From: DATBSK01 sp964532485 | GTDB taxonomy: Bacteria > Actinomycetota > Acidimicrobiia > IMCC26256 > PALSA-555 | Assembly: GCA_964532485.1 (NCBI GenBank) | Contig: CAZHKE010000005.1 | Span: 1-64,000 of the forward strand | DNA: 64,000 nt | Direction: 5' to 3' | Part shown: positions 24,594 to 33,240 of the stretch, piece by piece | How positions within the stretch are numbered: the first letter of the stretch is position 1 | Layout of the letters: every line of letters begins with the position of its first letter | Program-made: the position numbers and the translations under genes | Notes under the pieces: generated by a model | Database searches by the model: none | Told to the model about the DNA's origin: nothing | Seen by the model: only the letters and a program-made list of their open reading frames with translations

Positions 24594-25649
24594 ATGGTCG
24601 CAGGGAGCCCCGCGCCATCACCCGACGACGCCCAGCCCTCGGGAAGGCCGCGCTGGTCGATCGGACGGATCCTGCTGCTGGTGATCACCGCGGCGTGCCT
24701 CTACCTCTTCGCGCCGAGCATCGCCGAGGTGTTCGAGGCCTCCCGCAAGCTCGGGGAGGTCCACCCCGCCGCCATCCCGGCGATCCTCCTCCTCGAGTCC
24801 GCGAGCTTCGCCTGCACGTGGGTGCTCCAGCGAATGGCGCTTCGCACCCACGGTTGGTTCCCGGTGGTGACGACGCAGCTGGCCGGGAACTTCTTCAACC
24901 GCATCACGCCCGGCGGCGGGGCGACGGGAACGGCGCTGCAAGCGCGGATGCTCGTGGACGCGGGCTTCAACGCCACGAAGGCGGGCACCGCGATCACCGT
25001 GCAGTCGCTGCTCATCACCGCGACCGTCCTCGCGCTCCCGGTGTTCGCGCTCCCGGCGATCATCCTCGGGACGAGCGTGCCCGGATCGCTCGCCGAGGCT
25101 GCCGGGATCGGGATGGTCGTGTTCGCCTTGATGGCCGGCGTCATCGCGCTCCTGCTCGCGCGCCGAAGGCCGCTGCTGGCGGTCGGGCGCACGATCCAGT
25201 GGACGGTCAACAAGGTGCGCTTCCGGCGTCCACCGGTCACCGGGCTGCCGGAGCGGCTCGTCGGCGAGCGCAACGAGATCCGTCGCACGCTCGGGGAACG
25301 TTGGGTGCAGGCCGTCGGCGCGGCCGTCGGTCGCTGGGCCTTCGAGTACCTCGTGCTCCTCGTGACCCTCTACGCCATCGGGGCGAGCCCGGACATGTGG
25401 CTGGTGCTCCTGGCGTTCGTCGCCGCGTCGCTGCTGGCCATGGTCCCGTTCACGCCGGGCGGTCTCGGGTTCGTCGAGGCGGGCCTGGCGGGCACGCTCG
25501 CCCTGTCGGGCATCACGACCGCCGAGGCGCTCCTCGCGACGCTCGTGTTCCGGCTCATGTCGTTCTGGCTGCCGATGCCGGTCGGCATCGTCGCGTGGTT
25601 CGCGTTCCGGCGCCGCTATCCCCGCGCTCGGGAGATCACCCAGGGCTGA
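24594..25649 (+). CDS. Lysylphosphatidylglycerol synthase TM-region (flippase-like) protein
   Basis: The 351-residue protein has about eight membrane spans and the family motifs NFFNRITPGGGATGTALQ and VPFTPGGLGFVEAG. These mark the UPF0104/LPG_synthase_TM family, the flippase half of MprF without its transferase domain. Stand-alone members in actinobacteria are thought to move lipid-linked molecules. The ATG has TACGTT 9 nt upstream at 24579-24584. It is convergent with the sulfatase gene. Confidence 0.88.
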   Translation: MVAGSPAPSPDDAQPSGRPRWSIGRILLLVITAACLYLFAPSIAEVFEASRKLGEVHPAAIPAILLLESASFACTWVLQRMALRTHGWFPVVTTQLAGNFFNRITPGGGATGTALQARMLVDAGFNATKAGTAITVQSLLITATVLALPVFALPAIILGTSVPGSLAEAAGIGMVVFALMAGVIALLLARRRPLLAVGRTIQWTVNKVRFRRPPVTGLPERLVGERNEIRRTLGERWVQAVGAAVGRWAFEYLVLLVTLYAIGASPDMWLVLLAFVAASLLAMVPFTPGGLGFVEAGLAGTLALSGITTAEALLATLVFRLMSFWLPMPVGIVAWFAFRRRYPRAREITQG

Positions 25650-25683
25650 CGAGTCGAGGCCGGGCTGTCTCCCGAAGCGGCGA

Positions 25684-27981
25684 TCAGTCCTCGGCGAGGG
25701 CGACCTCGACCGCGGCGTCGGGATCGAACTCGGCCCGCTCAGCCACCTCGACGACGACCCGGTGCAACGTGCCGGTGAAGGGGAACGGCGGCCGATAGCG
25801 CCGCGACACCGCCGACCCCGAGTCCTCACCGCACGTCAGCCCCGCGTCGGTGATCGAGAAGCGCATCGGGGTGAACCGCCCCACCTCGGCGCTCGCGACC
25901 ACCTTGCCGTCGACCTCGAGCCGCGCGCGGCCGCCCCGGAACATGCCGTCGCTGTCGAACGAGAACACCACGGTGTGCTGACCAGGCTCGAGGGGCTCGC
26001 TCGCGGCGAGGTGATGCTCCTCCCGGCCCACGTAGTTGTGCACGTACTGGATGCGGCCGTCCTGCACGAAGAGCGTGTACCCGCCGAGGACGGAGCCGTG
26101 CGCGATCAGCACGCCCTCGGCGCCGTCGGCGGGGATCTCGACGTCGGCGGTGATGGAGTGCGACCGCCCCTTGACCTCCGCGGCGACCTCTTCGGGGACA
26201 CGACCGCCACCCGGCCGGTACTCGTAGCGGGTCCGGTGCGGTATCCCCGTCGGCGGAGGGTCCATGATCGCGAAGTAGGGCTTGTTGTCGAGCGGGAGCA
26301 CCTGGTACCGCTCCGCCTCCCGCCACCAGAGGTCGATGAGCTCCTCGAGCTTCTCCGGGTGCTCGGCGGCGAGGTCGGTCGTCTCGGAGAAGTCCTCCGC
26401 GACGTGGAACAGCTCCCAGACGTCGTCGTCGAACGGTGCGTCGGGATCGTCGTCGGGTGAGTACATCTTCCCCATCGGCTTGAAGGTCACGGCCTTCCAG
26501 CCGTCGTGGTAGATCGCGCGCGAGCCCAGCATCTCGAAGTACTGGGTGTCGCGGGTCCGTGCTGCGTCGTCGGCGAACGTCGCCGCGAAGCTCTCGCCCT
26601 CCAGGGGCTTCTGCTCGATGCCCTCGAGCACCGGCGGCGGTGAGACCCCCAAGACGTCGAGGATCGTGGGCGCCACGTCGATGGCGTGCACGAACTGGCG
26701 GCGCAGCTCGCCGCGGGCGGCGATTCCCGACGGGAAGTGCACGATGCACGGATCCGCGACCCCTCCCTCGTGCACCTCACGCTTCCACCGTCGCAGCGGC
26801 GTGTTGCCCGCCATCGTCCAGCCCCAGGGGTAGTTGTTGTGCAGGTTGGGTCCGCCGAGCTCGTCGATGCGGGCGACCATCTCCTCGGTGGTGGCGGTCT
26901 CCATGTTCCAGTTGCGGGCGTCGTTGATCGACCCGTGCTTGCCACCCTCGGAGCTGGCACCGTTGTCGCTGACGAGGACGATCAGGGTGTTGTCGAGCTC
27001 GCCGAGCTCCTCCAGGAACGACACGACGCGTCCGATCTGCGCGTCGGCGTGTGAGAGGAACCCCGCGAAGCACTCCATGAAGCGTTCGTACACACGTTGC
27101 TGGTCCGGCGCGAGCGAGTCCCACGCCGGCACCCAGTCGGGACGGGACGAGAGCGTCGTGCCCTCCGGGACGATGCCGGCCTCGAGCTGGCGGGCGAAGG
27201 TCTCCTCGCGCCAACGGTCCCAGCCCTGGTGGAAGTGCCCGCGGTAGCGCTCGACCCAATCGGGTGGCGCCTGGTGCGGCGAGTGGCACGCGCCGGTCGC
27301 GAAGTAGAGGAAGAACGGCTTCGTCGGGTCGACGGCGCGCAGGTCGGTGACCCATTCGATGGCGTGGTCGGCGAGGTCCTCGGTGAGGTGATAGCCGTCC
27401 TCGTGGTCGCCCGGAGACTCGGTCAGGTGGTTGTCGTGCACGAGCGCCGGAGCGAACTGGTGCGTCTCGCCACCGAAGAACCCGTAGAACCGCTCGAAGC
27501 CACGACCGAGCGGCCAGCGCCGGCGCGACGCGCCGAGGTGGGCCTCCTCGTGCGGGGTGAGGTGCCACTTGCCGATCGCGAACGTCGCGTAGCCGTGGTC
27601 GCGGAGAGTCTCGGAGAGGAATCCGCACGACTTCGGGATTCGACTCGTGTAGCCCGGGTAGCCGCGGGCGAGGTCGGTGATGCGCCCCATGCCGACCGAG
27701 TGGTGGTTGCGGCCCGTCATCAGACACGACCGCGTCGGCGAGCACAGCGCCGTCGTGTGGAACCCCGTGTAACGAAGACCACCTGCGGCGAGCCGGTCGA
27801 ACGTCGGTGTCGAGATGTCCGAGCCGTAGCAGCCGAGCTGCGCGAAGCCCACGTCGTCGAGCACGACCAGCATCACGTTCGTCGCGCCCTCCGGCGCCCG
27901 CAGGGGCTCGGGCCACCACGGCTCCGAGTCCGTGTAGTCGCGGCCGATCCGACCCTGGAACTCTGCTCCGTCCATGCTCAC
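25684..27981 (-). CDS. Arylsulfatase-family sulfatase
   Basis: The 765-residue protein has calcium ligands D42/D43 in VVLDDVGFAQLGCYG and the formylglycine motif CSPTR beginning at C80. GKWHLTPHEE and LVSDNGASSEGG are further sulfatase motifs. A C-terminal domain of about 250 residues follows. There is no signal peptide. C80 must be oxidised to formylglycine by a maturase, which is not in this window. It would hydrolyse a sulfate ester. GTG at 27981 is favoured over the ATG two codons on, because TACGAT lies 7 nt before it. A paralogue is at 46803-49112. Confidence 0.93.
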   Translation of the reverse strand: MSMDGAEFQGRIGRDYTDSEPWWPEPLRAPEGATNVMLVVLDDVGFAQLGCYGSDISTPTFDRLAAGGLRYTGFHTTALCSPTRSCLMTGRNHHSVGMGRITDLARGYPGYTSRIPKSCGFLSETLRDHGYATFAIGKWHLTPHEEAHLGASRRRWPLGRGFERFYGFFGGETHQFAPALVHDNHLTESPGDHEDGYHLTEDLADHAIEWVTDLRAVDPTKPFFLYFATGACHSPHQAPPDWVERYRGHFHQGWDRWREETFARQLEAGIVPEGTTLSSRPDWVPAWDSLAPDQQRVYERFMECFAGFLSHADAQIGRVVSFLEELGELDNTLIVLVSDNGASSEGGKHGSINDARNWNMETATTEEMVARIDELGGPNLHNNYPWGWTMAGNTPLRRWKREVHEGGVADPCIVHFPSGIAARGELRRQFVHAIDVAPTILDVLGVSPPPVLEGIEQKPLEGESFAATFADDAARTRDTQYFEMLGSRAIYHDGWKAVTFKPMGKMYSPDDDPDAPFDDDVWELFHVAEDFSETTDLAAEHPEKLEELIDLWWREAERYQVLPLDNKPYFAIMDPPPTGIPHRTRYEYRPGGGRVPEEVAAEVKGRSHSITADVEIPADGAEGVLIAHGSVLGGYTLFVQDGRIQYVHNYVGREEHHLAASEPLEPGQHTVVFSFDSDGMFRGGRARLEVDGKVVASAEVGRFTPMRFSITDAGLTCGEDSGSAVSRRYRPPFPFTGTLHRVVVEVAERAEFDPDAAVEVALAED

Positions 27982-27988
27982 GGCGGGC

Positions 27989-27994
27989 ATCGTA
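27989..27994 (-). promoter_or_regulatory. Leaderless -10 (TACGAT) for the sulfatase
   Basis: It lies 7 nt before the GTG at 27981 and decides that start. Confidence 0.5.
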
Positions 27995-28029
27995 GGACGT
28001 CGACTGACGCCCGTGTCAGGGTCAGGGCG

Positions 28030-28035
28030 TACACT
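28030..28035 (+). promoter_or_regulatory. -10 (TACACT) for the thiolase operon
   Basis: Transcription would start near 28042 and give a leader containing GGAGAAAGGG (28049-28058). That Shine-Dalgarno points at the micro-ORF start at 28066 rather than at the main gene. Confidence 0.4.
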
Positions 28036-28065
28036 GCCCGACCGGGACGGAGAAAGGGCTCCATC

Positions 28066-28089
28066 GTGACGAAGCGCGCGGCACCGTGA
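28066..28089 (+). CDS. Candidate 7-codon upstream ORF (leader peptide)
   Basis: A GTG 7 nt after a strong purine-rich Shine-Dalgarno opens a frame encoding MTKRAAP and a TGA. It ends 13 nt before the GTG of the thiolase-like gene, in a different frame. Either ribosomes reinitiate from here or the short ORF is a chance product of the leader. It is too short for homology. Confidence 0.3.
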   Translation: MTKRAAP

Positions 28090-28102
28090 CCGGGACCGAA
28101 TC

Positions 28103-29512
28103 GTGAGGGGCATCCTCGCCGCGGCCGCCTACGTGCCGTACTGGCGCCTCGATCGGTCCGAGATCGCGGCGACGTTCGGCTCGGGCGGCGGGAAGGGCCG
28201 GCGCGCCGTCGCCAGCTACGACGAGGACACGACGACCATGGGCGTCGAGGCGGCGCGCCTCGCCATGCGCTCGGCGGGTGACGTCTCGCCCGTCGGCGTG
28301 GCGTTCGCGACGGCCAACCCCGCCTATCTCGACAAGACGAACGCGACGACGATCCACGCGGCCCTGCGGCTCGACGCCCACGTCGGCGCGTACGACTTCG
28401 GTGGCGCCGTGCGGTCGGGCGTCGGGGCCCTGCTCGCCGGGCTGGGCGCCGACGACCCGGTGCTCACGGTCACCGCGGACACGCGCGACGGCCTGCCCAC
28501 GAGCGCCGACGAAGCTGGTGGCGGCGACGGTGCGGCCGCGATCCTGACCGGCTCCGACGCGACGGGCACGGTGATCGCCGAGCTCGTCGGCCGCGCGAAC
28601 GTGACCGAGGAGTTCATCGACCGTTGGCGTGTCCCCGGCGAGGCGCGCTCCAAGCAGTGGGAGGAGCGCTTCGGCGAGGTCAAGTACGTGCCGCTGGGCC
28701 AGGAGGCGTTCGACGGTGCACTGAAGCGCGCGGAGCTCTCGGCCGACGAGGTCGACAAGCTCGTCATCACGGGTGCGCAGCCGAGAGCCGTGCGGGCGCT
28801 GTCGTCCCGCCTCGGCGTCGACAAGGAGAAGATCGTCGACGACCTGAGCTCGACGGTCGGGTGGACCGGCACCGCGCACCCGCTGATGCTGCTCACGAGC
28901 GCGCTGGAGGCTGCGGAGGCCGGACAGGTGATCGCGATGCTGTCGCTCACCGACGGGGCCGATTGCCTCGTGTTCCGCGCCACGGCCGCGATCGCGACCT
29001 GGGAGCCGTGCCGCACCGTGGCGACCCAGCTCGCGGCGGCCGGCACGGTCCCCTACGGGAAGTTCCTCGCCTGGCGCGGCACGGTGAAGCTCGAGCCCCC
29101 GCGCCGACCCGAGCCGTATCGCATCTCGGCCTCCATCGCCGGGCGCCGAGAGGAGTGGAAGTACGGCTTCGTCGGATCGAGGGACCGGTCGTCGGGCGCG
29201 GTGCACCTGCCGCCGGCGCACGTGTCGATGAAGGGCGGCGCGGTCGACGAGATGGACCCCGCGCCGACGGCCGACGAGCTCGGCACGATCTCGAGCTTCA
29301 CGATCGACCGCATCGCCTACTCGCCGAGCCCGCCGATCGTGTTCGCGGTCGTCGATTTCGACAACGGCGGGCGCGCGCCCGTGGAGCTCTGCGATCTCGA
29401 CGCCGACGCGCTCCAGATGGGCGACCGCGTCGAGATGACGTTCCGCCGCCTGTACACCGCCGACGGCATCCACAACTACTTCTGGAAGGCCCGCCCCGTC
29501 CGCGGGGCATGA
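28103..29512 (+). CDS. Thiolase-fold (HMG-CoA synthase-like) protein fused to DUF35 OB-fold
   Basis: The 469-residue protein begins MRGILAAAAYVPYWRLDR. Residues up to about 320 form a KAS-III/HMG-CoA-synthase-like thiolase fold (GDGAAAILTG, GWTGTAHPLML). The position of the catalytic cysteine reads YDFGGAVRSG, with no cysteine. Residues from about 330 contain a spacer and an OB-fold DUF35 domain (ISSFTIDRIAYSP, MTFRRLYTADG, NYFWKARPV). DUF35 proteins serve as partners or CoA channels for thiolases. The gene precedes a catalytic thiolase gene by 72 nt, so a complex with it is likely (inference). Confidence 0.85.
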   Translation: MRGILAAAAYVPYWRLDRSEIAATFGSGGGKGRRAVASYDEDTTTMGVEAARLAMRSAGDVSPVGVAFATANPAYLDKTNATTIHAALRLDAHVGAYDFGGAVRSGVGALLAGLGADDPVLTVTADTRDGLPTSADEAGGGDGAAAILTGSDATGTVIAELVGRANVTEEFIDRWRVPGEARSKQWEERFGEVKYVPLGQEAFDGALKRAELSADEVDKLVITGAQPRAVRALSSRLGVDKEKIVDDLSSTVGWTGTAHPLMLLTSALEAAEAGQVIAMLSLTDGADCLVFRATAAIATWEPCRTVATQLAAAGTVPYGKFLAWRGTVKLEPPRRPEPYRISASIAGRREEWKYGFVGSRDRSSGAVHLPPAHVSMKGGAVDEMDPAPTADELGTISSFTIDRIAYSPSPPIVFAVVDFDNGGRAPVELCDLDADALQMGDRVEMTFRRLYTADGIHNYFWKARPVRGA

Positions 29513-29584
29513 CACCATTGGTTGCGTCCCTCACCCGCGCATTTCGGGTTGAGAGACGCAGGTAGGACGAGCACGAGGAGAGAC

Positions 29585-30778
29585 ATGGGCTCCCACGGCA
29601 TCAAGGACCAGGTCGCCATCGTCGGGATGGGCTGCACCAAGTTCGGTGAGCACTGGGACAAGGGCGTCGACGAGCTGCTCCTGTGGTCGACGTCCGAGGC
29701 CCTCGACACCGTGGGCGTCACCAAGGACGACATCGACGCGTACTGGCTCGGCACGGCCATGGGCAGCGGCGGCGGACAGGCACTCGCTCGCCCGCTCGGC
29801 ATGAAGAAGCCGGTCACCAGGGTCGAGAACTTCTGCGCGACCGGGTCCGAGGCGTTGCGCAACGCGTCGTACGCGATTGCCAGCGGCGCGTACGACCTCG
29901 CGCTGGCCGTCGGCGTCGAGAAGGTGAAGGACAGCGGCTACCAGGGCCTGGTGAGCGGCGGCGGTCCGCCAACCGACGGTACGAACCGGACTCTGACGGC
30001 GGCCGCGATGTTCGCCATGTGCGCACCGGCCTACGGCAAGAAGTACGGCGTCTCCGACGAGCAGATGCGTGAGGTGCTCGCCCGCATCTCGTGGAAGAAC
30101 CACCAGAACGGCGCGCGCAACGAGCGGGCGCAGTTCCGCAAGGACGTGTCGATGGACACCATCTGCTCGGCCCCCCTCATGGCCGGCAACCTGCGCGTGT
30201 TCGACTGCTCCGGCGTCGCGGACGGGAGCGCGGCCGCGATCATCTGCCGCGCCGAGGACGCGCACAAGTACACCGACACGCCGCTGTACATCAAGGGGCT
30301 GTCGTTCATCGCCGGCGACGCGACCGGCAACGCCGATCCCGACTACGACTACACGTGGTTCCCCGAGATCAAGATGACCGCCGACGATGCCTACGCCCAG
30401 GCCGGCATCACCGATCCCCGCAGCGAGATCGCCATGGCCGAGGTGCACGACTGCTTCACGCCGTCGGAGCTGCTGATCTACGAGGACCTCGGGTTCGCCG
30501 ACCGCGGCACTGCCTGGAAGGAGGTGCTGAACGGCACCTTCGACCTCGAGGGCGCCATGCCGGTGAACCCCGACGGCGGCCTCAAGTCGTTCGGGCACCC
30601 GGTGGGTGCGAGCGGCCTGCGGATGTTCTTCGAGAACTGGCTCCAGCTGACGGGACGGGCGCCCGAGGAGCGCCGCATCACCACCGCGGACCGTGGGCGC
30701 GGCCTCGTGCACAACCTCGGGGGCTACCCGGGCGAGATGGTCAGCTTCGTCGGGATCGTGGGCAACGACAAGGGCTGA
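29585..30778 (+). CDS. Thiolase family protein (acetyl-CoA acetyltransferase/SCP-x-like)
   Basis: The 397-residue protein has the nucleophile C84 in VENFCATGSEAL, VDH-type AEVHDCFTPSEL and H338 in GHPVGASG. These are the three active-site elements of the SCP-x/Ltp branch of thiolases. It would cleave or form a beta-ketoacyl-CoA, or act as an aldolase-like Ltp enzyme. The ATG at 29585 has a strong Shine-Dalgarno (GAGGAGAG). Its partner is the DUF35 fusion immediately upstream. Confidence 0.93.
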   Translation: MGSHGIKDQVAIVGMGCTKFGEHWDKGVDELLLWSTSEALDTVGVTKDDIDAYWLGTAMGSGGGQALARPLGMKKPVTRVENFCATGSEALRNASYAIASGAYDLALAVGVEKVKDSGYQGLVSGGGPPTDGTNRTLTAAAMFAMCAPAYGKKYGVSDEQMREVLARISWKNHQNGARNERAQFRKDVSMDTICSAPLMAGNLRVFDCSGVADGSAAAIICRAEDAHKYTDTPLYIKGLSFIAGDATGNADPDYDYTWFPEIKMTADDAYAQAGITDPRSEIAMAEVHDCFTPSELLIYEDLGFADRGTAWKEVLNGTFDLEGAMPVNPDGGLKSFGHPVGASGLRMFFENWLQLTGRAPEERRITTADRGRGLVHNLGGYPGEMVSFVGIVGNDKG

Positions 30779-30817
30779 CTCCGGAGGGACGAGTCCAGAG
30801 CCTTCAGCTCGCCGTAG

Positions 30818-31609
30818 CTAGCGCGGGCGCGGAACCGTCGCGAGCGATCGGCGGATGGCCGACACGAGCCAGGGCGCGACGTAGGCGCTCGCCGTCGCGG
30901 GCTCGAAGTGCACACCGTCGGGCCGCAGCGCCGGGTCGAACTCACCACCCGGCCACGTCTCGACGAACTGCGCGAGGTCTACGACCCGAAGCGCCGACCG
31001 AGCGCGCGCGACGTCGCGCAGCACCTCGTTGAAGCGGTCCGTGCGGGCAGGATCGCGTGACACGTCGGCGTCGGGTGGCTCGATCGCCGGGCTGGTCACC
31101 CACACCGGCGTCACGCCGTGCGCGAGCACGAGGTCGACCGCGTCGAGCATCTGCTGCTCGAGGTACGCGTCGAAGACCGGATCGCCCGGCGCCCGCCACT
31201 CGGTGTCGCCCGGCAGCAGGTGGTCGTCGACCTCGATCGGCCCCACCTGGATCAGGGCGACGTCGGCGTTGCGCGCGTCGAGAGCGCGGTTCCATTGGGT
31301 CGCGCGGTCGCCGCACCCGTTCAGTCGGCGGACGACGCCGGCGTGACGAAACGACCCGTCGCGAGTGAGACCGCAGCCGTAGTACACCGCGCTGTCGACG
31401 ATCTCGATCTGGCCGGGGTTGGTGCCCGCCCAGCGCTCGAGACCGTTGGCGGTCATGAGGCCCGACGAGTCGCCGAGGACGGAGACCCGCAGCGGCGTCG
31501 GCAGCTCCGAGGTGGCCGCGCTGGGCGACACACCCACGGCGAAGCCGCCGGCCACGGCGACTCCGGCGACGAGCGCGCCGACCAGGCGACGCATCACGTC
31601 GCGGCGCAT
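30818..31609 (-). CDS. Secreted SGNH/GDSL hydrolase-domain protein
   Basis: The 263-residue protein has a signal peptide (about 1-33, ending SAATS). The SGNH block I motif VSVLGDSSG carries the serine nucleophile, and the block V motif PDGVHFEP holds the Asp/His pair. It lies outside the membrane and probably transfers or removes acyl groups on a surface glycan. Its ATG shares one base with the stop of the upstream membrane-protein gene (TGATG), so it belongs to the operon that starts at 35210. Confidence 0.85.
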   Translation of the reverse strand: MRRDVMRRLVGALVAGVAVAGGFAVGVSPSAATSELPTPLRVSVLGDSSGLMTANGLERWAGTNPGQIEIVDSAVYYGCGLTRDGSFRHAGVVRRLNGCGDRATQWNRALDARNADVALIQVGPIEVDDHLLPGDTEWRAPGDPVFDAYLEQQMLDAVDLVLAHGVTPVWVTSPAIEPPDADVSRDPARTDRFNEVLRDVARARSALRVVDLAQFVETWPGGEFDPALRPDGVHFEPATASAYVAPWLVSAIRRSLATVPRPR

Positions 31610-33240
31610 CAGGTGAGAGTGCGGAGACGTGGCGACGCGTCCGCCGTCTCCCACACCGCGAACAGCCGACCGTCGATCTCGGTGGTCCGCGCGGCGGGGC
31701 CGTACGCGCGCTCGAGGTCGCCGAGCGTGCACGGCAGTCCTTCGAGCGCGACCGCGATCGTCGCCGGTCGACCCTCGAGCACCGACGTGTCGTTGTGCCA
31801 GGGCATCTGCCGTAGACGGCCACCCTTGTCGCACTCGACGTGGATCCACTCTGGGTCTCCCGGCTCGAGCTGTTGGGTGCGGACGGCGAGCCAGTAGTAG
31901 GCGTACACCCTGTCCCAGAGGTTGGCGCGTGCCCCGCGCGCAAGCGCGGTTGCGTCCGCGTCGGGCCGCGCGTCTCGATCTTCGACCGCCGACACGACGT
32001 TCGACGCGAACACGCCGACAACCAGCACTGCGATCATCACGACCGCAGCGTGGCCGGCGACGCCCGAGAGCCGATCGACTGAGACGACCGCGAGCCCGGC
32101 CACCCCGATCAGCCCGGCGGCGAGGTAGCGATCGAGCACGATGTCGGGGTCCGCGTACACGTTGACGAGCGTCACCGCGATCGGGCTCGACACGATGCAC
32201 ACCACCAGGGTGCGTGCGAGGAGCGACGCCGTCGACCAGTGGCGCACCGTCAGGACGGCCCCGACGACGCCGAGCACCACGAGGCCGAGTCGCAACCACG
32301 CGAGCGCGGTCGACCCGACCGGTCCGCTCGTCAGTTCGGAGCCGCTCACCCCGAGCAAGGCCGCGTACCGCTCGAGCACGAGCCGCGCGCGGTCGGGCAG
32401 GTCGGACAACGACGTGACGTGTCGCGCGCCACCTGCGACGCCGCGGAGGAAGACGTCGAACAGCTCGAGGAACCAGCGCGCGACCTGTGCCGCGAACGCG
32501 GACACGGCCAACACCGCCAGCACGACGGCACCTGCCCGACGACGCGGCGGCGTGAGGAGGTCGAACGCGGCGACGATCGCGGCGGGGACGCCGACGGCGT
32601 AGAGGACGAACGGATCCGACAACCAGAGGAACGCGCCGAGCGCGGTGACGCCGACCAGGGCTCCGATGCGCGGGTTCGGCCGCGCCGCGAGGACACCGAG
32701 CCACGCGAGCGCGAGGACGATGAGGCCGAGCTCGAGTGTCCGAGTGTTCGGGCTGAAGAACACCTGATCCCACGCGAGGGTCGTCCACAACGAGAGCACG
32801 GCGAACGCGGTGACGAGCCGCCAGCGGAGCGGCCGAGAGAGCTCGCCGCTGACGACGAGCCCGGCCGCGAACGCGGTCCCCGCGGCGAGGTTCGTGATCA
32901 CCGCGGCAACGTTCACGCCGCGGCGCCCGACGACACCGATGGCGTCGAGCACGACGTAGAGCGGGTACCTGGTGACGAAGAGGTCCTCGGAGATCCATGC
33001 CTTCTCGTGACCGTGCGTGCCCCAGATGTCGAGCAGGCGTTGCCACGCGACGTCGTCGCTGTTGACCTGGCGCAGCAGCGAGCTGGCGACGACCGCGAGG
33101 GTGGTCGTCGCGGCCATGACGAGGAGACCGACCAGCAGGACTGTGCGGTCGTGCGATCCCAGGCGTTCGACCGTCGGGCGGGCCTCGGTCCCGGTCGGTG
33201 GGATCCGCTCGTCGGCGGGAGCGGTCGCGGTGCCGATCAG
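31609..33240 (-). CDS. Polytopic membrane protein, glycosyltransferase-like; apparent CTG start
   Basis: From CTG at 33240 the protein has 543 residues with about ten membrane spans and a C-terminal polar domain (WIHVECDKGG, LEGRPATIAV). The plan recalls lipid-linked-sugar glycosyltransferases (GT-C), and NSDDVAWQRLLDIWG is the luminal loop after span 1. The first ATG in frame, at 33117, would cut the first span in half. No ATG, GTG or TTG lies upstream in frame, but CTG overlaps the preceding stop as CTGA, the same 4-nt coupling used elsewhere here. Function is inferred only. Confidence 0.7.
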   Translation of the reverse strand: MIGTATAPADERIPPTGTEARPTVERLGSHDRTVLLVGLLVMAATTTLAVVASSLLRQVNSDDVAWQRLLDIWGTHGHEKAWISEDLFVTRYPLYVVLDAIGVVGRRGVNVAAVITNLAAGTAFAAGLVVSGELSRPLRWRLVTAFAVLSLWTTLAWDQVFFSPNTRTLELGLIVLALAWLGVLAARPNPRIGALVGVTALGAFLWLSDPFVLYAVGVPAAIVAAFDLLTPPRRRAGAVVLAVLAVSAFAAQVARWFLELFDVFLRGVAGGARHVTSLSDLPDRARLVLERYAALLGVSGSELTSGPVGSTALAWLRLGLVVLGVVGAVLTVRHWSTASLLARTLVVCIVSSPIAVTLVNVYADPDIVLDRYLAAGLIGVAGLAVVSVDRLSGVAGHAAVVMIAVLVVGVFASNVVSAVEDRDARPDADATALARGARANLWDRVYAYYWLAVRTQQLEPGDPEWIHVECDKGGRLRQMPWHNDTSVLEGRPATIAVALEGLPCTLGDLERAYGPAARTTEIDGRLFAVWETADASPRLRTLT

